Positions 1-6,782 of a DNA stretch of 16,969 nucleotides are shown in pieces. Within the stretch, counting starts at the first letter, position 1, and each line of letters begins with the position of its first letter. The position numbers were made by a program, and so were the translations under genes. This stretch comes from Clostridia bacterium (GTDB lineage Bacteria; Bacillota; Clostridia; Christensenellales; Borkfalkiaceae). The stretch covers positions 8,261-25,229 of the forward strand of contig JAJPXK010000082.1 of the NCBI GenBank assembly GCA_021205485.1, given 5' to 3'. A model generated the notes under the pieces. That model did not search any database, was not told where the DNA came from, and saw only the letters and a list, made by a program, of their open reading frames with translations.

Positions 1-118
1 AATACGCCGAGGTTATAAAAAATGTGAAAGTTAGCAAAAATTTAAGAATTTACTGCAAAAACGGGATAAAAAGATGTGTTCCATACAAAAATATTTTAGT
101 TTAATATAATTTATACGC

Positions 119-147
119 TTGCTTTATTTTTTCGCTTATACTATACT
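119..147 (+). promoter_or_regulatory. Probable sigma-A promoter of the LysR gene
   Basis: A -35 box TTGCTT (119-124) is separated by 17 bp from a -10 box TATACT (142-147). Transcription would start near 154 and leave a leader of about 109 nt. A small hairpin, GCGGCA/TGCCGC at 170-184, lies in that leader. No gene is seen in bases 1-262, which are AT-rich. Confidence 0.6.
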
Positions 148-262
148 TAATTGTAAGATGATTTAATATGCGGCAGTGTGCCGCGTTATTGCAAAACCGA
201 GTAAAATTTTCCAAAGAAAAGACGGGATTAAACCGTTTATATACCAAAGGAGGACAGGATTT

Positions 263-1204
263 ATGAAGCTTGCGCAGCTTAAATATTTTCTTGCCGTTTA
301 CAGATCAAATAATTTCACTGTGGCAGCGAACGAACAGTATGTGTCTCAGCCTGCGATATCCCGCGCGATACGCGATCTGGAGCAGGAATTCGGCGTACGG
401 TTCTTCAAAAGAAACAACAACCGCCTTGAGATAACCGAACAAGGCGAATGGCTGGCGGAGAGGGCCAAGTTCATTTTAAGTTACGTTGACGAAACGGAAC
501 AGAGCCTGCACGCCATGTCGGCAAACCAGGGGTATGTCCGCATGGGGGTTGACCCTATGGTGGCTACCGCGTTTATCTTCCCCGTAGTCATCGAACTCGC
601 GGAAAAGTACCCCGATACGAGGGTGGATATCACCGAGGCGGGCTCGGTATCTTTAAGGCAGCTCGCCGAAGCCAGCCTTGTAGACTTTTCCGTCTGCATA
701 ACCGACGGCCTTGAAAGCAGCAAACTGCAGCTTACGCCTATATTGACTTCCGAACTCGTCTACTGCGTAGGGCAGAACCACCCTTACGCCAAAGAGGGGA
801 AGGAAGAGGTGTCGATAGAAGAACTTTCAGACCAGAAGATTATCCTCTTTAAAGAGGACAGCTTCCAGCATATGTTCATCAAGGAAAAGTTCGCCGAATG
901 CGGAAGCCATCTCAAGGTCTATATGTGCACCGACCAGCTCAACAGCATAGTGGATATGCTTAATTTCGGCAACTGCGGGGCGTTCCTTTTTAAGGAAATC
1001 GCAGAGAGCAAAGGCCTGAAGGCCATTCCGCTTAAAGATAAGATAAACCTGAACATCGGCATTGTGTGGAACAGCTCGCACAGGCTTGACGAGGCCGAAC
1101 TGCGCGTAAGGAACTTTATTGCTTCCCGCTTCAACGCCGAAGAACTTTCGCCCGAAGACGTTCTTATGGAAGACTATAAGGACGACTTGTCGGACGCGGA
1201 ATAA
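263..1204 (+). CDS. LysR-family transcriptional regulator
   Basis: This is a DNA-binding regulator of 313 residues, the usual LysR length. Residues 1-60 form the winged helix-turn-helix: an LxYFLAVY start, then AANEQYVSQPAISRAIRDLE as the recognition region, then LGxxFFKR-like GVRFFKRNNN. Residues from about 90 to 295 fit the LysR effector-binding domain, beginning with a GYVRMGVDP strand. The ATG at 263 is chosen because an AAAGGAGG ribosome site ends 9 bases upstream and because the LysR family starts exactly there. The reading frame is open back to 176, but that extension has no ribosome site and no family match. The C-terminus ends in an acidic tail. LysR proteins usually control a divergent neighbour, but none is inside the window to the left, so the target and the small-molecule ligand are unknown. 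Assignment to GltC or any other named regulator is not supported. Confidence 0.93.
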   Translation: MKLAQLKYFLAVYRSNNFTVAANEQYVSQPAISRAIRDLEQEFGVRFFKRNNNRLEITEQGEWLAERAKFILSYVDETEQSLHAMSANQGYVRMGVDPMVATAFIFPVVIELAEKYPDTRVDITEAGSVSLRQLAEASLVDFSVCITDGLESSKLQLTPILTSELVYCVGQNHPYAKEGKEEVSIEELSDQKIILFKEDSFQHMFIKEKFAECGSHLKVYMCTDQLNSIVDMLNFGNCGAFLFKEIAESKGLKAIPLKDKINLNIGIVWNSSHRLDEAELRVRNFIASRFNAEELSPEDVLMEDYKDDLSDAE

Positions 1205-1216
1205 TTTAACTGATTT

Positions 1217-1250
1217 AAATAAAAAAGGCTTCTCTTTAAGAGAAGCCTTT
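1217..1250. terminator. Bidirectional terminator between convergent genes
   Basis: An 11-bp perfect stem, AAAGGCTTCTC/GAGAAGCCTTT (1224-1250, loop TTTAA), lies between the LysR stop and the stop of the minus-strand glycosyltransferase. Read on the minus strand it runs into TTTTTTATTT, a good U-tract. Read on the plus strand the tract is weaker (AAAATTTTTA). It can serve both genes but is better for the minus strand. Confidence 0.85.
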
Positions 1251-1268
1251 AAAATTTTTATAGAGTTT

Positions 1269-3017
1269 TTAACCTTCAAACAGTTCGGTCCAGCGTTCGC
1301 GGGAACACATTTTGTCTGCGTTTTCGCGGTAGTCCTTTTTGATTTTTCCGTAGCCGAAGATAAGCCTGAAAAACATTTTCGCGGCTTTTCTGCGGAGTTT
1401 GTTCCTTTTTTTTGCGTCAAATTGGCATACATACCCCGTATGCGTCGACGAGTTGTATCTTATTACCGACTTTTTAAGGTAAGAGGTGGCCTTTATTTTA
1501 GAACCTGCGTCGGTTACGCCCGTCTTGTCTTTCATTAAAAACGCAGGCGTGAAATTTTCGGTAAACAGCAGAGCTTTTTTAAATACGCTGTTTGGTTTGA
1601 GTTCCTTTTCGCAAACAAGTTTTTCGGGGTTAAAGCCGTACTCTTTTTCTATCTGTCCGCAGGTTAAATATTGCGGCCTTTCGGCCATAATTTCGGCGTT
1701 TAGCTCTTCCGGTTGGTTTAAAGACAGCAAAAAGCCGCTTCCCTTAATAAAATCCTCGTAGCCCCGCAAAATTTTTTCTGCGCAGGCGTAGTCCTTGGCG
1801 AGCAGTTGCCTGTGCGCGCTGTACAGCAGCTTAAGGGCGACGGAAAATCTTGAGCGGGTCCCGCGCATCGCGCATTCCATGGCCTCGTTTCTCTTTATAT
1901 AGTACTCCAGCGAGGGGTTGTACTTGCCAATAAAGTCGCTGTGCCATATGGCGACGCCGTTGCAGCAGATAATTTCGGAGCCGCATCTTACGCCGTACTC
2001 GATGTCGTCGCATTTTATAAAAAAGGGCATAGGCAGCCCGTATTTTTTTACGTTTGACGAAGGCATGCAGCAATACCACCAGGCGTTAAAGTCGGGCTTT
2101 TCGGCGTTTTCGTTGTTTATAAGGTTCTGAGAAAGGCTCATGTCGAGCTTGCCGTTTACAGAGCGTATTTTAAGGCCGTCGAACTTTCCGCCGAACTCCT
2201 GCTGCAGGCAGGGATTTTCAAGTATGAGCATGGACCCGCCGATGGTAGCCCCGGCGTGCTCGGGCGTAAGAAGGGAGGCGAGCGTCCACGTGCGTTTTAT
2301 CGTTTCAAAGTCAAACTCAATATCGTCGTCCATAAGCAGAGTATGAGTGTAATTTCCGCTGTCCGCTACTTCGAGCATGCCCCTCGCGAAACCGCCGCTT
2401 CCGCCTAAATTTCTGTTTTTGATTACGGTATAGTACGGGCTCTTTTCAAGATCCAGCGTTTTGGCGTTATCTATAACGAAGGCGTGCAGACGGCTCTGCC
2501 AGACGGGCTCCTTTTTAATGCCTTTTATAAGCCTTTCAAGGTTGCCCCTGACGAACTTTTCCCTGTTGTACGTGCAGATTATTATGCCTATATTTACCTC
2601 TTTCGCAGGTTCGCGGTCAGTGTTCCAGCTTCCCGAATACAGCTCACAGCCTTCCTTGGAATATACCGTAAAGTAGAGGTAGCCGCCGTCCGGAAGGCAG
2701 CTAATATCTGTTTCGCAGGCAAAATTATCGCAGGCGTCCTCTGTTTTAAGTACGGAGATTGCTCCGCTTTTTGTCATAAGGCAAATTTTTACGGCGTAGC
2801 GGCCCGAGCCTTTAAGCTCAAGCTTTACCTTCTGCACGCCGCAGTACTCGCGGTAGACGCGGTAGGGGAACAGGTTGAAGTATGTACCGAAGTCGGCCTC
2901 TCCGCCGCCGGCTATAATCAGCCTGCCGCCGTTTTTGTCGTACGCGGCCCCGCCTTTATAAAACAGTCCGCCGGTATGCGGAACGTTGTTCCCGAAAATC
3001 AAATCAAATAGTATCAC
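1269..3017 (-). CDS. GlfT2-like galactofuranosyltransferase (GT-A, GT2 family)
   Basis: A 582-residue cytoplasmic glycosyltransferase that probably adds galactofuranose from UDP-Galf to a surface glycan. The architecture follows mycobacterial GlfT2: an N-terminal beta-sandwich (about 1-135) with the signature TYFNLFP (45-51), then a GT-A catalytic domain starting at IIICTYNRE (146-153). Further hallmarks are NLGGSGGFARG (203-213), the metal-binding DDD (230-232), NAWWYC (311-316), FIKCDDIEYG (333-342) with the likely catalytic acidic pair, WHSDF (358-362) and YYIKRN (372-377). A helical C-terminal region follows. There is no signal peptide or membrane span. The start is GTG at 3017. It has no Shine-Dalgarno sequence, but a perfect -10 box lies 6 bases upstream (see promoter). 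The neighbouring glf gene makes its donor sugar, which strongly supports the substrate. The acceptor and linkage are not known from sequence; homologous transferases of other specificity cannot be excluded. Confidence 0.87.
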   Translation of the reverse strand: MILFDLIFGNNVPHTGGLFYKGGAAYDKNGGRLIIAGGGEADFGTYFNLFPYRVYREYCGVQKVKLELKGSGRYAVKICLMTKSGAISVLKTEDACDNFACETDISCLPDGGYLYFTVYSKEGCELYSGSWNTDREPAKEVNIGIIICTYNREKFVRGNLERLIKGIKKEPVWQSRLHAFVIDNAKTLDLEKSPYYTVIKNRNLGGSGGFARGMLEVADSGNYTHTLLMDDDIEFDFETIKRTWTLASLLTPEHAGATIGGSMLILENPCLQQEFGGKFDGLKIRSVNGKLDMSLSQNLINNENAEKPDFNAWWYCCMPSSNVKKYGLPMPFFIKCDDIEYGVRCGSEIICCNGVAIWHSDFIGKYNPSLEYYIKRNEAMECAMRGTRSRFSVALKLLYSAHRQLLAKDYACAEKILRGYEDFIKGSGFLLSLNQPEELNAEIMAERPQYLTCGQIEKEYGFNPEKLVCEKELKPNSVFKKALLFTENFTPAFLMKDKTGVTDAGSKIKATSYLKKSVIRYNSSTHTGYVCQFDAKKRNKLRRKAAKMFFRLIFGYGKIKKDYRENADKMCSRERWTELFEG

Positions 3018-3023
3018 AAAGCA

Positions 3024-3052
3024 ATTATATCACATATATTCCGACAAATCAA
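3024..3052 (-). promoter_or_regulatory. Promoter of the GlfT2-like gene, predicting a leaderless mRNA
   Basis: Reading the minus strand, a TTGATT -35 (3052-3047), a 17-bp spacer and a perfect TATAAT -10 (3029-3024) are followed by only six bases and then GTG (3017-3015). Normal sigma-A start-site spacing puts +1 on the G of the GTG. No ribosome site precedes it. Confidence 0.7.
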
Positions 3053-3084
3053 TGCCAAATTCTGCAAATGGCGGCTTTTTTTAC

Positions 3085-3113
3085 AAAAAAAACGCCCCGA
3101 AATGTTCGGGGCG
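3085..3113 (-). terminator. Rho-independent terminator of glf
   Basis: A 9-bp perfect stem, CGCCCCGAA/TTCGGGGCG with an ATG loop on the plus strand (3093-3113), is followed on the minus strand by eight T (complement of 3085-3092). It lies ten bases beyond the glf stop and before the promoter of the glycosyltransferase, so the two genes appear to be separate transcription units. Confidence 0.9.
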
Positions 3114-3122
3114 GCAATTTTA

Positions 3123-4226
3123 TTAACCTAATTCTTTTTCGGCGCAAGTCAAGGCGGCGGCGATTACTTTGTCCATATCGTAGTATTTATACTGGCCTAA
3201 CCTTCCGCCGAAGATTACGTCGCCCTCTTTATCGGCGAGGGCCTTATATTTTGCGTATAAGGCGTCGTTGCGTTCGTTGTTTACGGGATAATACGGCTCG
3301 TCGCCCTTCTTCCAGGCGGCGGGGTATTCCCTGGTGATGTATGTTACGGGGCTCTGAGCCTTTTCAAAATGCTTGTGTTCTATAATCCTTGTGTAGGGAA
3401 CTTCGTGTTCGGTGTAGTTTACCACGGCGTTGCCCTGGTAATTTTCTTCCTCAAGCCTCTCGGTTTCAAACCTTAAAGAGCGGTACTCCAGCTCGCCGTA
3501 GCGGTAGCCGAAGTATTCGTCTATCATGCCCGTGTAGACGGTTTTCGCGGCGATGTCGGGATTTTCCTTTCTGAACTCGAAGTAGTCGCAGCCGAGTTTT
3601 ACTTCGGTACCCTCTAAAAGTTTTTCGGCGAGGGCGGTGTAGCCGCCTTCGGCTATGCCCTGGTAACGGTCGTTGAAGTAGTTGTTGTCGTAAACAAACC
3701 TGACGGGCAGCCTTTTTATAATGAAAGCGGGCAGTTCGCTGCAGGGTTTGCCCCATTGCTTTTCGGTGTAGCCTTTTACAAGCTTTTCAAATACGTCTCT
3801 GCCTACAAGTTTAAGGCCCTGCTCCTCAAGGTTTTCAGGTTCGCCTATGTTGAGTTCGGCGATCTGCTCGGCGATCTTCGCCTTTGCCTCGGCGGGGGTG
3901 ACTATGTTCCACATTTTAGAGAACGTGTTCATGTTGAAGGGCAAATTGTAAAGCTCGTCTTTATAGCGTGCGATAGGCGAATTTACGAAGTTGTTGAAAG
4001 AGACAAACCGGTTTACGTATTTCCAAACCTTTTCGTCGCTGGTGTGGAAGATATGCGCCCCGTAAACGTGTATATTTATGCCGTCTTTGTTTTCGGTGTA
4101 AATATTGCCGCCTATATGGTCGCGTTTATCTATTACAAGGCACTTTTTGCCAGCCTTTTTCGCCTCGTTGGCGAACACGCAGCCGAAAAGCCCTGCGCCG
4201 ACTATAAGATAATCATATTTTTTCAT
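3123..4226 (-). CDS. glf: UDP-galactopyranose mutase
   Basis: This FAD enzyme interconverts UDP-galactopyranose and UDP-galactofuranose in the cytoplasm, using reduced flavin as a nucleophile. The 367-residue length is typical of bacterial Glf. Visible marks are the N-terminal dinucleotide fold DYLIVGAGLFG (5-15) with the acidic end of beta 2 at VIDKRDHIGGN (31-41), the signature YGAHIFHT (55-62), KGYTEKQWG (151-159), and the substrate-site stretch IKRLPVRFVYDNNYFNDRYQG-like segment (about 170-190) with its conserved Arg and Tyr residues. The ATG is preceded by TAAGGGG seven bases upstream and by a consensus promoter. It is followed by its own terminator and then by the promoter of a GlfT2-like transferase, its likely user. 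Galf-containing surface polysaccharide is therefore the inferred product of this pair. No transporter or polymerase for that glycan is in the window. Confidence 0.97.
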   Translation of the reverse strand: MKKYDYLIVGAGLFGCVFANEAKKAGKKCLVIDKRDHIGGNIYTENKDGINIHVYGAHIFHTSDEKVWKYVNRFVSFNNFVNSPIARYKDELYNLPFNMNTFSKMWNIVTPAEAKAKIAEQIAELNIGEPENLEEQGLKLVGRDVFEKLVKGYTEKQWGKPCSELPAFIIKRLPVRFVYDNNYFNDRYQGIAEGGYTALAEKLLEGTEVKLGCDYFEFRKENPDIAAKTVYTGMIDEYFGYRYGELEYRSLRFETERLEEENYQGNAVVNYTEHEVPYTRIIEHKHFEKAQSPVTYITREYPAAWKKGDEPYYPVNNERNDALYAKYKALADKEGDVIFGGRLGQYKYYDMDKVIAAALTCAEKELG

Positions 4227-4252
4227 AGCGAAACCCCTTATGTTTTTTACAA

Positions 4253-4281
4253 ATTATACAACAAACAAAAGTATATGTCAA
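4253..4281 (-). promoter_or_regulatory. Consensus sigma-A promoter of glf
   Basis: On the minus strand a perfect TTGACA (4281-4276), a 17-bp spacer and a perfect TATAAT (4258-4253) precede glf. The predicted start near 4246 leaves a leader of about 20 nt carrying the TAAGGGG ribosome site. A full consensus match suggests strong basal expression unless an operator intervenes. Confidence 0.92.
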
Positions 4282-4288
4282 GGCAAGC

Positions 4289-4382
4289 GCGGCGACAAAA
4301 TAATACATTTTTGGCGTGTTAGCCTGTTTTATAATCAGATTTTGACGGTTGAAAATATATTGTTTTGTTGGGTTGTCGCCGC
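4289..4382. repeat. 10-bp inverted repeat in the glf/ClC divergent spacer
   Basis: GCGGCGACAA at 4289-4298 and its exact complement TTGTCGCCGC at 4373-4382 are 74 bp apart. The left arm abuts the glf promoter and the right arm lies 67 bp before the -35 of the ClC gene. The pair could be an operator or looping site, or chance. The rest of the 284-bp spacer shows only the two divergent promoters. Confidence 0.4.
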
Positions 4383-4449
4383 GGCCGTGTGTTTGTAACT
4401 TACAAAAGCGGTTAAAAAAATCAACATTTAAAATGGTGTCGGGTTTGTT

Positions 4450-4478
4450 TTGACAGCGTTTGCCTTAAATGTTATAAT
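4450..4478 (+). promoter_or_regulatory. Consensus sigma-A promoter of the ClC gene
   Basis: A perfect TTGACA (4450-4455), a 17-bp spacer and a perfect TATAAT (4473-4478) precede the ClC start by 32 bp. The predicted transcription start is near 4485. The ribosome site is weak (AAGAGA, about 4499-4504), so translation rather than transcription may limit expression. Confidence 0.92.
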
Positions 4479-4510
4479 GAAAGCGAATAATTTGCTTTAA
4501 GAGAAAAATT

Positions 4511-6148
4511 ATGGTAAAGAATTTCTTTAAAAATAAATCGGTGCGGGCCGTAGGCGAGGTTGTGCTTAATACCTTTATTTTAAGCATACTTACGGGCCTT
4601 TTTGCCGGCGTCGTTGTAACTTTTTACAATATTTTTGCAAGCTTTGGCGAGGAATATTCGGCTCAGCTTTATACCCTCATACTGCAAAACCCGTGGTCTA
4701 TACCCCTTTTGTTTATAGGGCTCGCCGCGGGGGCCATAGTCATAGGCTCGTTCGTAAAGCTTGTGCCTATGATACGCGGAAGCGGCATCCCTCAGATAGA
4801 GGGGGCGGCGAGGGGCGTTGTAAAGTTCAGGTGGTACGTTACGATGTGTTCCATGTTCGCCGCGTCGCTCGCCTGCATCTTTATGGGTCTCCCCGCGGGG
4901 GCTGAAGGCCCCTCGCTTGAAATCGGCGGCAGCGCGGGCAGCGCCACGGCCACTCTTTTAAGACGCAACCAGATGGTAAAACGTCTGCAGATAGCGGCGG
5001 GCGCCTCGTCGGGCCTCGCCGTAGCCTTCAACGCGCCCGTGACGGGCATGATATTCGCTTTGGAAGAGGCTTTCCATTCCTTTTCGGCGAGGGTGTTCGT
5101 CTGCTCGGCGATATCCGTCATTGTGGCCATAATTACCCGCAACGCCTTAAGGGACGCCTTGAATCTTTCGGTAGGCTTTGCATTTACAAGTTTCTCGTTT
5201 ACCGAAATGAGCATATCGGGCTGCGTATACGCCGCCATTGCCGCGTTGGTTGTGTCTCTCGCGGGCGTGCTTTTATACCACCTTGTAATGCTTGCGAAAA
5301 AACTTTTAAAAAAGGTCACCTTTTTAAAGGGTACGGGCAAATATATAATCCCCTTTGTCCTCGCGGGGGCGTTCGGCCTTATCACCGCATACGCCATGGG
5401 CGGCGGCCATTCGTTTATAGAGGCGTTAGGCACAAACGGCACGGGCGAATTTAATATAGAGACTATATTCGGCTCTCCCGTGGTGGTTACTCTTATAATT
5501 GTAGTTGTTATCCGCTTTATAATGGTTGTGATATGCATGGGATGCGGCGTTCCCTGCGGCGTGTTTATACCTATGCTCGCGGTAGGGGCGGGGCTCGGCG
5601 CCATACTCTCGCTGGCGTTTACCGCCATCGGAATGGACCCGACTTATACCGACTACCTTATAATAATCTGCATGGCGGCGTTCTTTACTACCATAGTAAG
5701 GGCCCCTATAACCTCTATAGTTATGGTGTTTGAGCTTACGGGCCAGTTTACAAACTGCCTGCCCGTGCTGATCGGCGTGGCGATAGGTTATTTTGTAGGC
5801 GAAATGTTCCGCATAGACCCTATTTACGAAAAATGCCTGGATATGTTTGTAGAGGAAGAAAAGATAAATACTTCGGCGAAGAAGCAGCGGGTGGACGTTA
5901 CGGTTATGCCCGATTCCGAGGCCGACGGCAGAATGGTGAGGACGCTTATCTGGCCCGCGGGCGGGCTTGTGGTAGAGGTGGTGGCCGCGGACGGGCACCG
6001 CTTTGTGCCCGACGGCAAAACAAAGCTGAATGCTGGCGATACCATAACGTTTGAATGCGTTGCGGCCTCCGCCGACGATTTGAAGGAATATTTGTACGAG
6101 GTTGTAGGCAAGCCCGAAAAGGTAGAGATAATGCCTAAAAATAAGTAG
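4511..6148 (+). CDS. ClC-family chloride/proton exchanger with C-terminal TrkA-C domain
   Basis: A 545-residue inner-membrane ClC protein with hydrophobic segments from about 15 to 440. The chloride-selectivity motifs are in order: GSGIPQIEG (90-98), GAEGPSLEIG (130-139) holding the external gating glutamate E132, FNAPVTGMIFALEEA (173-187) and GVPCGVFIPMLAVGAG (346-361). E186 aligns with the internal proton glutamate (E203 of E. coli ClC-ec1), so coupled H+/Cl- exchange is more likely than a pure channel. The usual Arg of GREGP is Ala here. After the membrane part, residues about 462-530 resemble a TrkA-C (RCK_C) ligand-binding domain (RTLIWPAGGLVVEV... and FVPDGKTKLNAGDTI). This fits regulation by a cytoplasmic ligand and dimer contact. 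The gene stands alone behind a strong promoter. Roles in acid resistance, pH or volume control are plausible but not shown. Confidence 0.95.
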   Translation: MVKNFFKNKSVRAVGEVVLNTFILSILTGLFAGVVVTFYNIFASFGEEYSAQLYTLILQNPWSIPLLFIGLAAGAIVIGSFVKLVPMIRGSGIPQIEGAARGVVKFRWYVTMCSMFAASLACIFMGLPAGAEGPSLEIGGSAGSATATLLRRNQMVKRLQIAAGASSGLAVAFNAPVTGMIFALEEAFHSFSARVFVCSAISVIVAIITRNALRDALNLSVGFAFTSFSFTEMSISGCVYAAIAALVVSLAGVLLYHLVMLAKKLLKKVTFLKGTGKYIIPFVLAGAFGLITAYAMGGGHSFIEALGTNGTGEFNIETIFGSPVVVTLIIVVVIRFIMVVICMGCGVPCGVFIPMLAVGAGLGAILSLAFTAIGMDPTYTDYLIIICMAAFFTTIVRAPITSIVMVFELTGQFTNCLPVLIGVAIGYFVGEMFRIDPIYEKCLDMFVEEEKINTSAKKQRVDVTVMPDSEADGRMVRTLIWPAGGLVVEVVAADGHRFVPDGKTKLNAGDTITFECVAASADDLKEYLYEVVGKPEKVEIMPKNK

Positions 6149-6195
6149 AGCGGCGGTAAAGCTGGTTAAAATAATAAGGTTTTATTATAGATAAC

Positions 6196-6255
6196 ACCTC
6201 ATCAGTCACTGCGTGACAGCTTCCCCTCAAGGGGAAGCATTAAACAAGATGAGGT
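6196..6255. repeat. Palindromic repeat module B1 (cloverleaf-like)
   Basis: Outer arms ACCTCATC (6196-6203) and GATGAGGT (6248-6255) enclose two inner hairpins: GTCAC/GTGAC (6205-6209, 6213-6217) and GCTTCCCC/GGGGAAGC (6219-6226, 6231-6238). The same core, with the same order of hairpins, recurs at 13406-13454 and, inverted, at 13651-13700. It has no coding capacity. It is likely a non-autonomous REP/MITE-like element. Confidence 0.8.
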
Positions 6256-6256
6256 T

Positions 6257-6371
6257 GATATCTGAAACCTCGAGTTGCCTGGCTTTCCGCACGTTCGTGC
6301 GTGCGAGGGCGAAAGCCCGAAGCTCTGCACACCTTATTGTAAAAGGTTTCAGATAATAAGGTGCAGATATC
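6257..6371. repeat. Highly structured segment with overlapping inverted repeats
   Basis: TATCTGAAACCT (6259-6270) is complementary to AGGTTTCAGATA (6344-6355). TCTGCAC..ACCTTATT (6324-6338) is complementary, with a 2-base bulge, to AATAAGGTGCAGA (6355-6367). GATATCTG (6257-6264) can also pair with CAGATATC (6364-6371). A GGGC-GAAA-GCCC hairpin (6307-6318) lies inside. The first two helices interleave as a pseudoknot or exclude each other. The segment sits between repeat modules, so it may be part of a repeat rather than an independent RNA. Confidence 0.55.
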
Positions 6372-6409
6372 CTCACGTCGTACCTTGACAGGTACTCCTC
6401 AGGATGACG
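6366..6409. repeat. Repeat module A (degenerate copy)
   Basis: The segment begins GATATCCTCACGTCG, contains a GTACCT-TGAC-AGGTAC hairpin (6380-6395) and ends CTCAGGATGACGG. It has the same layout as the copy at 13563-13600 (GATTCTTCGAC...CTCAGAATGACA) and the copies at 14675-14871. Confidence 0.6.
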
Positions 6410-6503
6410 GAATGGCGTGTCGACGGGCTAAAAAACGCCGGAAGTCTATGTGTCATTGCGTAACTCGTTCCTAATAGTGGAGCCTTAGAGGCTGTAATTA
6501 ACA

Positions 6504-6530
6504 GCTCTCCTAATAAGGAGAGCCTTTTTT
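6504..6530 (+). terminator. Rho-independent terminator in the ClC-glutamate synthase spacer
   Basis: An 8-bp perfect stem, GCTCTCCT (6504-6511) and AGGAGAGC (6516-6523), is followed by C and six T. It lies about 355 bp after the ClC stop. It would end read-through from ClC and isolate the promoter at 6661. The intervening repeat-filled stretch would then be a long 3' end of the ClC transcript. Confidence 0.85.
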
Positions 6531-6656
6531 ATGCGTAAAATATTCATTTATGCAAAAAAATTGAGTGTTTTATGCGTAATATAAGAAATTTTAATAATTT
6601 GTATAATTATTTTATAACTCCATATATTTGCAATATTTGCCGTTTGTCATTTTTTT

Positions 6657-6677
6657 ACGCTTGACTAAACAAAGCGT
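6657..6677. promoter_or_regulatory. Dyad overlapping the -35 of the glutamate synthase promoter
   Basis: ACGCTT (6657-6662) and AAGCGT (6672-6677) form a 6-bp dyad with a 9-base centre that covers the -35 box and half the spacer. It could be a repressor operator. The T-run after it also makes it a weak terminator-like hairpin. No binding protein is suggested by the sequence. Confidence 0.35.
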
Positions 6678-6689
6678 TTTTTATATAAT
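6661..6689 (+). promoter_or_regulatory. Sigma-A promoter of the glutamate synthase cluster
   Basis: TTGACT (6661-6666), a 17-bp spacer and a perfect TATAAT (6684-6689), with A/T tracts upstream that can act as an UP element. The predicted start is near 6696, giving a leader of about 87 nt before the first start codon. Confidence 0.9.
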
Positions 6690-6704
6690 AACATAGGATG
6701 TAAA

Positions 6705-6769
6705 TATTCTGCGGCAAAACGTCGATTTAAAGTTGCAAGCAGAATAATCAATGCGGCTATCTATGCCGC
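6705..6769 (+). promoter_or_regulatory. Two-hairpin 5' leader of the glutamate synthase cluster
   Basis: Hairpin 1 pairs TATTCTGC (6705-6712) with GCAGAATA (6739-6746) and is extended by a short inner pairing, GCAA with TTGC. Hairpin 2 pairs GCGGC (6753-6757) with GCCGC (6765-6769), just before the start codon, and could hide it. It does not match a riboswitch I recognise, including the glutamine (glnA) motif. Confidence 0.45.
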
Positions 6770-6782
6770 GGTACGCGGGATA

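Noticed and set aside
176..262. Upstream GTG start for the LysR protein adding 29 residues
   Set aside because: No ribosome site, and LysR proteins start at the ATG 263, which has AAAGGAGG nine bases before it.
176..1204. LysR gene as GltC, regulator of the glutamate synthase cluster
   Set aside because: It is 5.6 kb away with unrelated genes between, and LysR fold alone does not identify the target.
827..1432. 201-residue minus-strand frame across the LysR 3' end
   Set aside because: It crosses the terminator and overlaps two well-supported genes, with low-complexity basic sequence.
4792..5628. 278-residue open frame antisense to the ClC gene
   Set aside because: Shadow of the ClC coding sequence; no family features, promoter or ribosome site.
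6696..6782. Glutamine (glnA-type) riboswitch in the glutamate synthase leader
   Set aside because: The hairpins do not show the conserved core of that motif as I know it.
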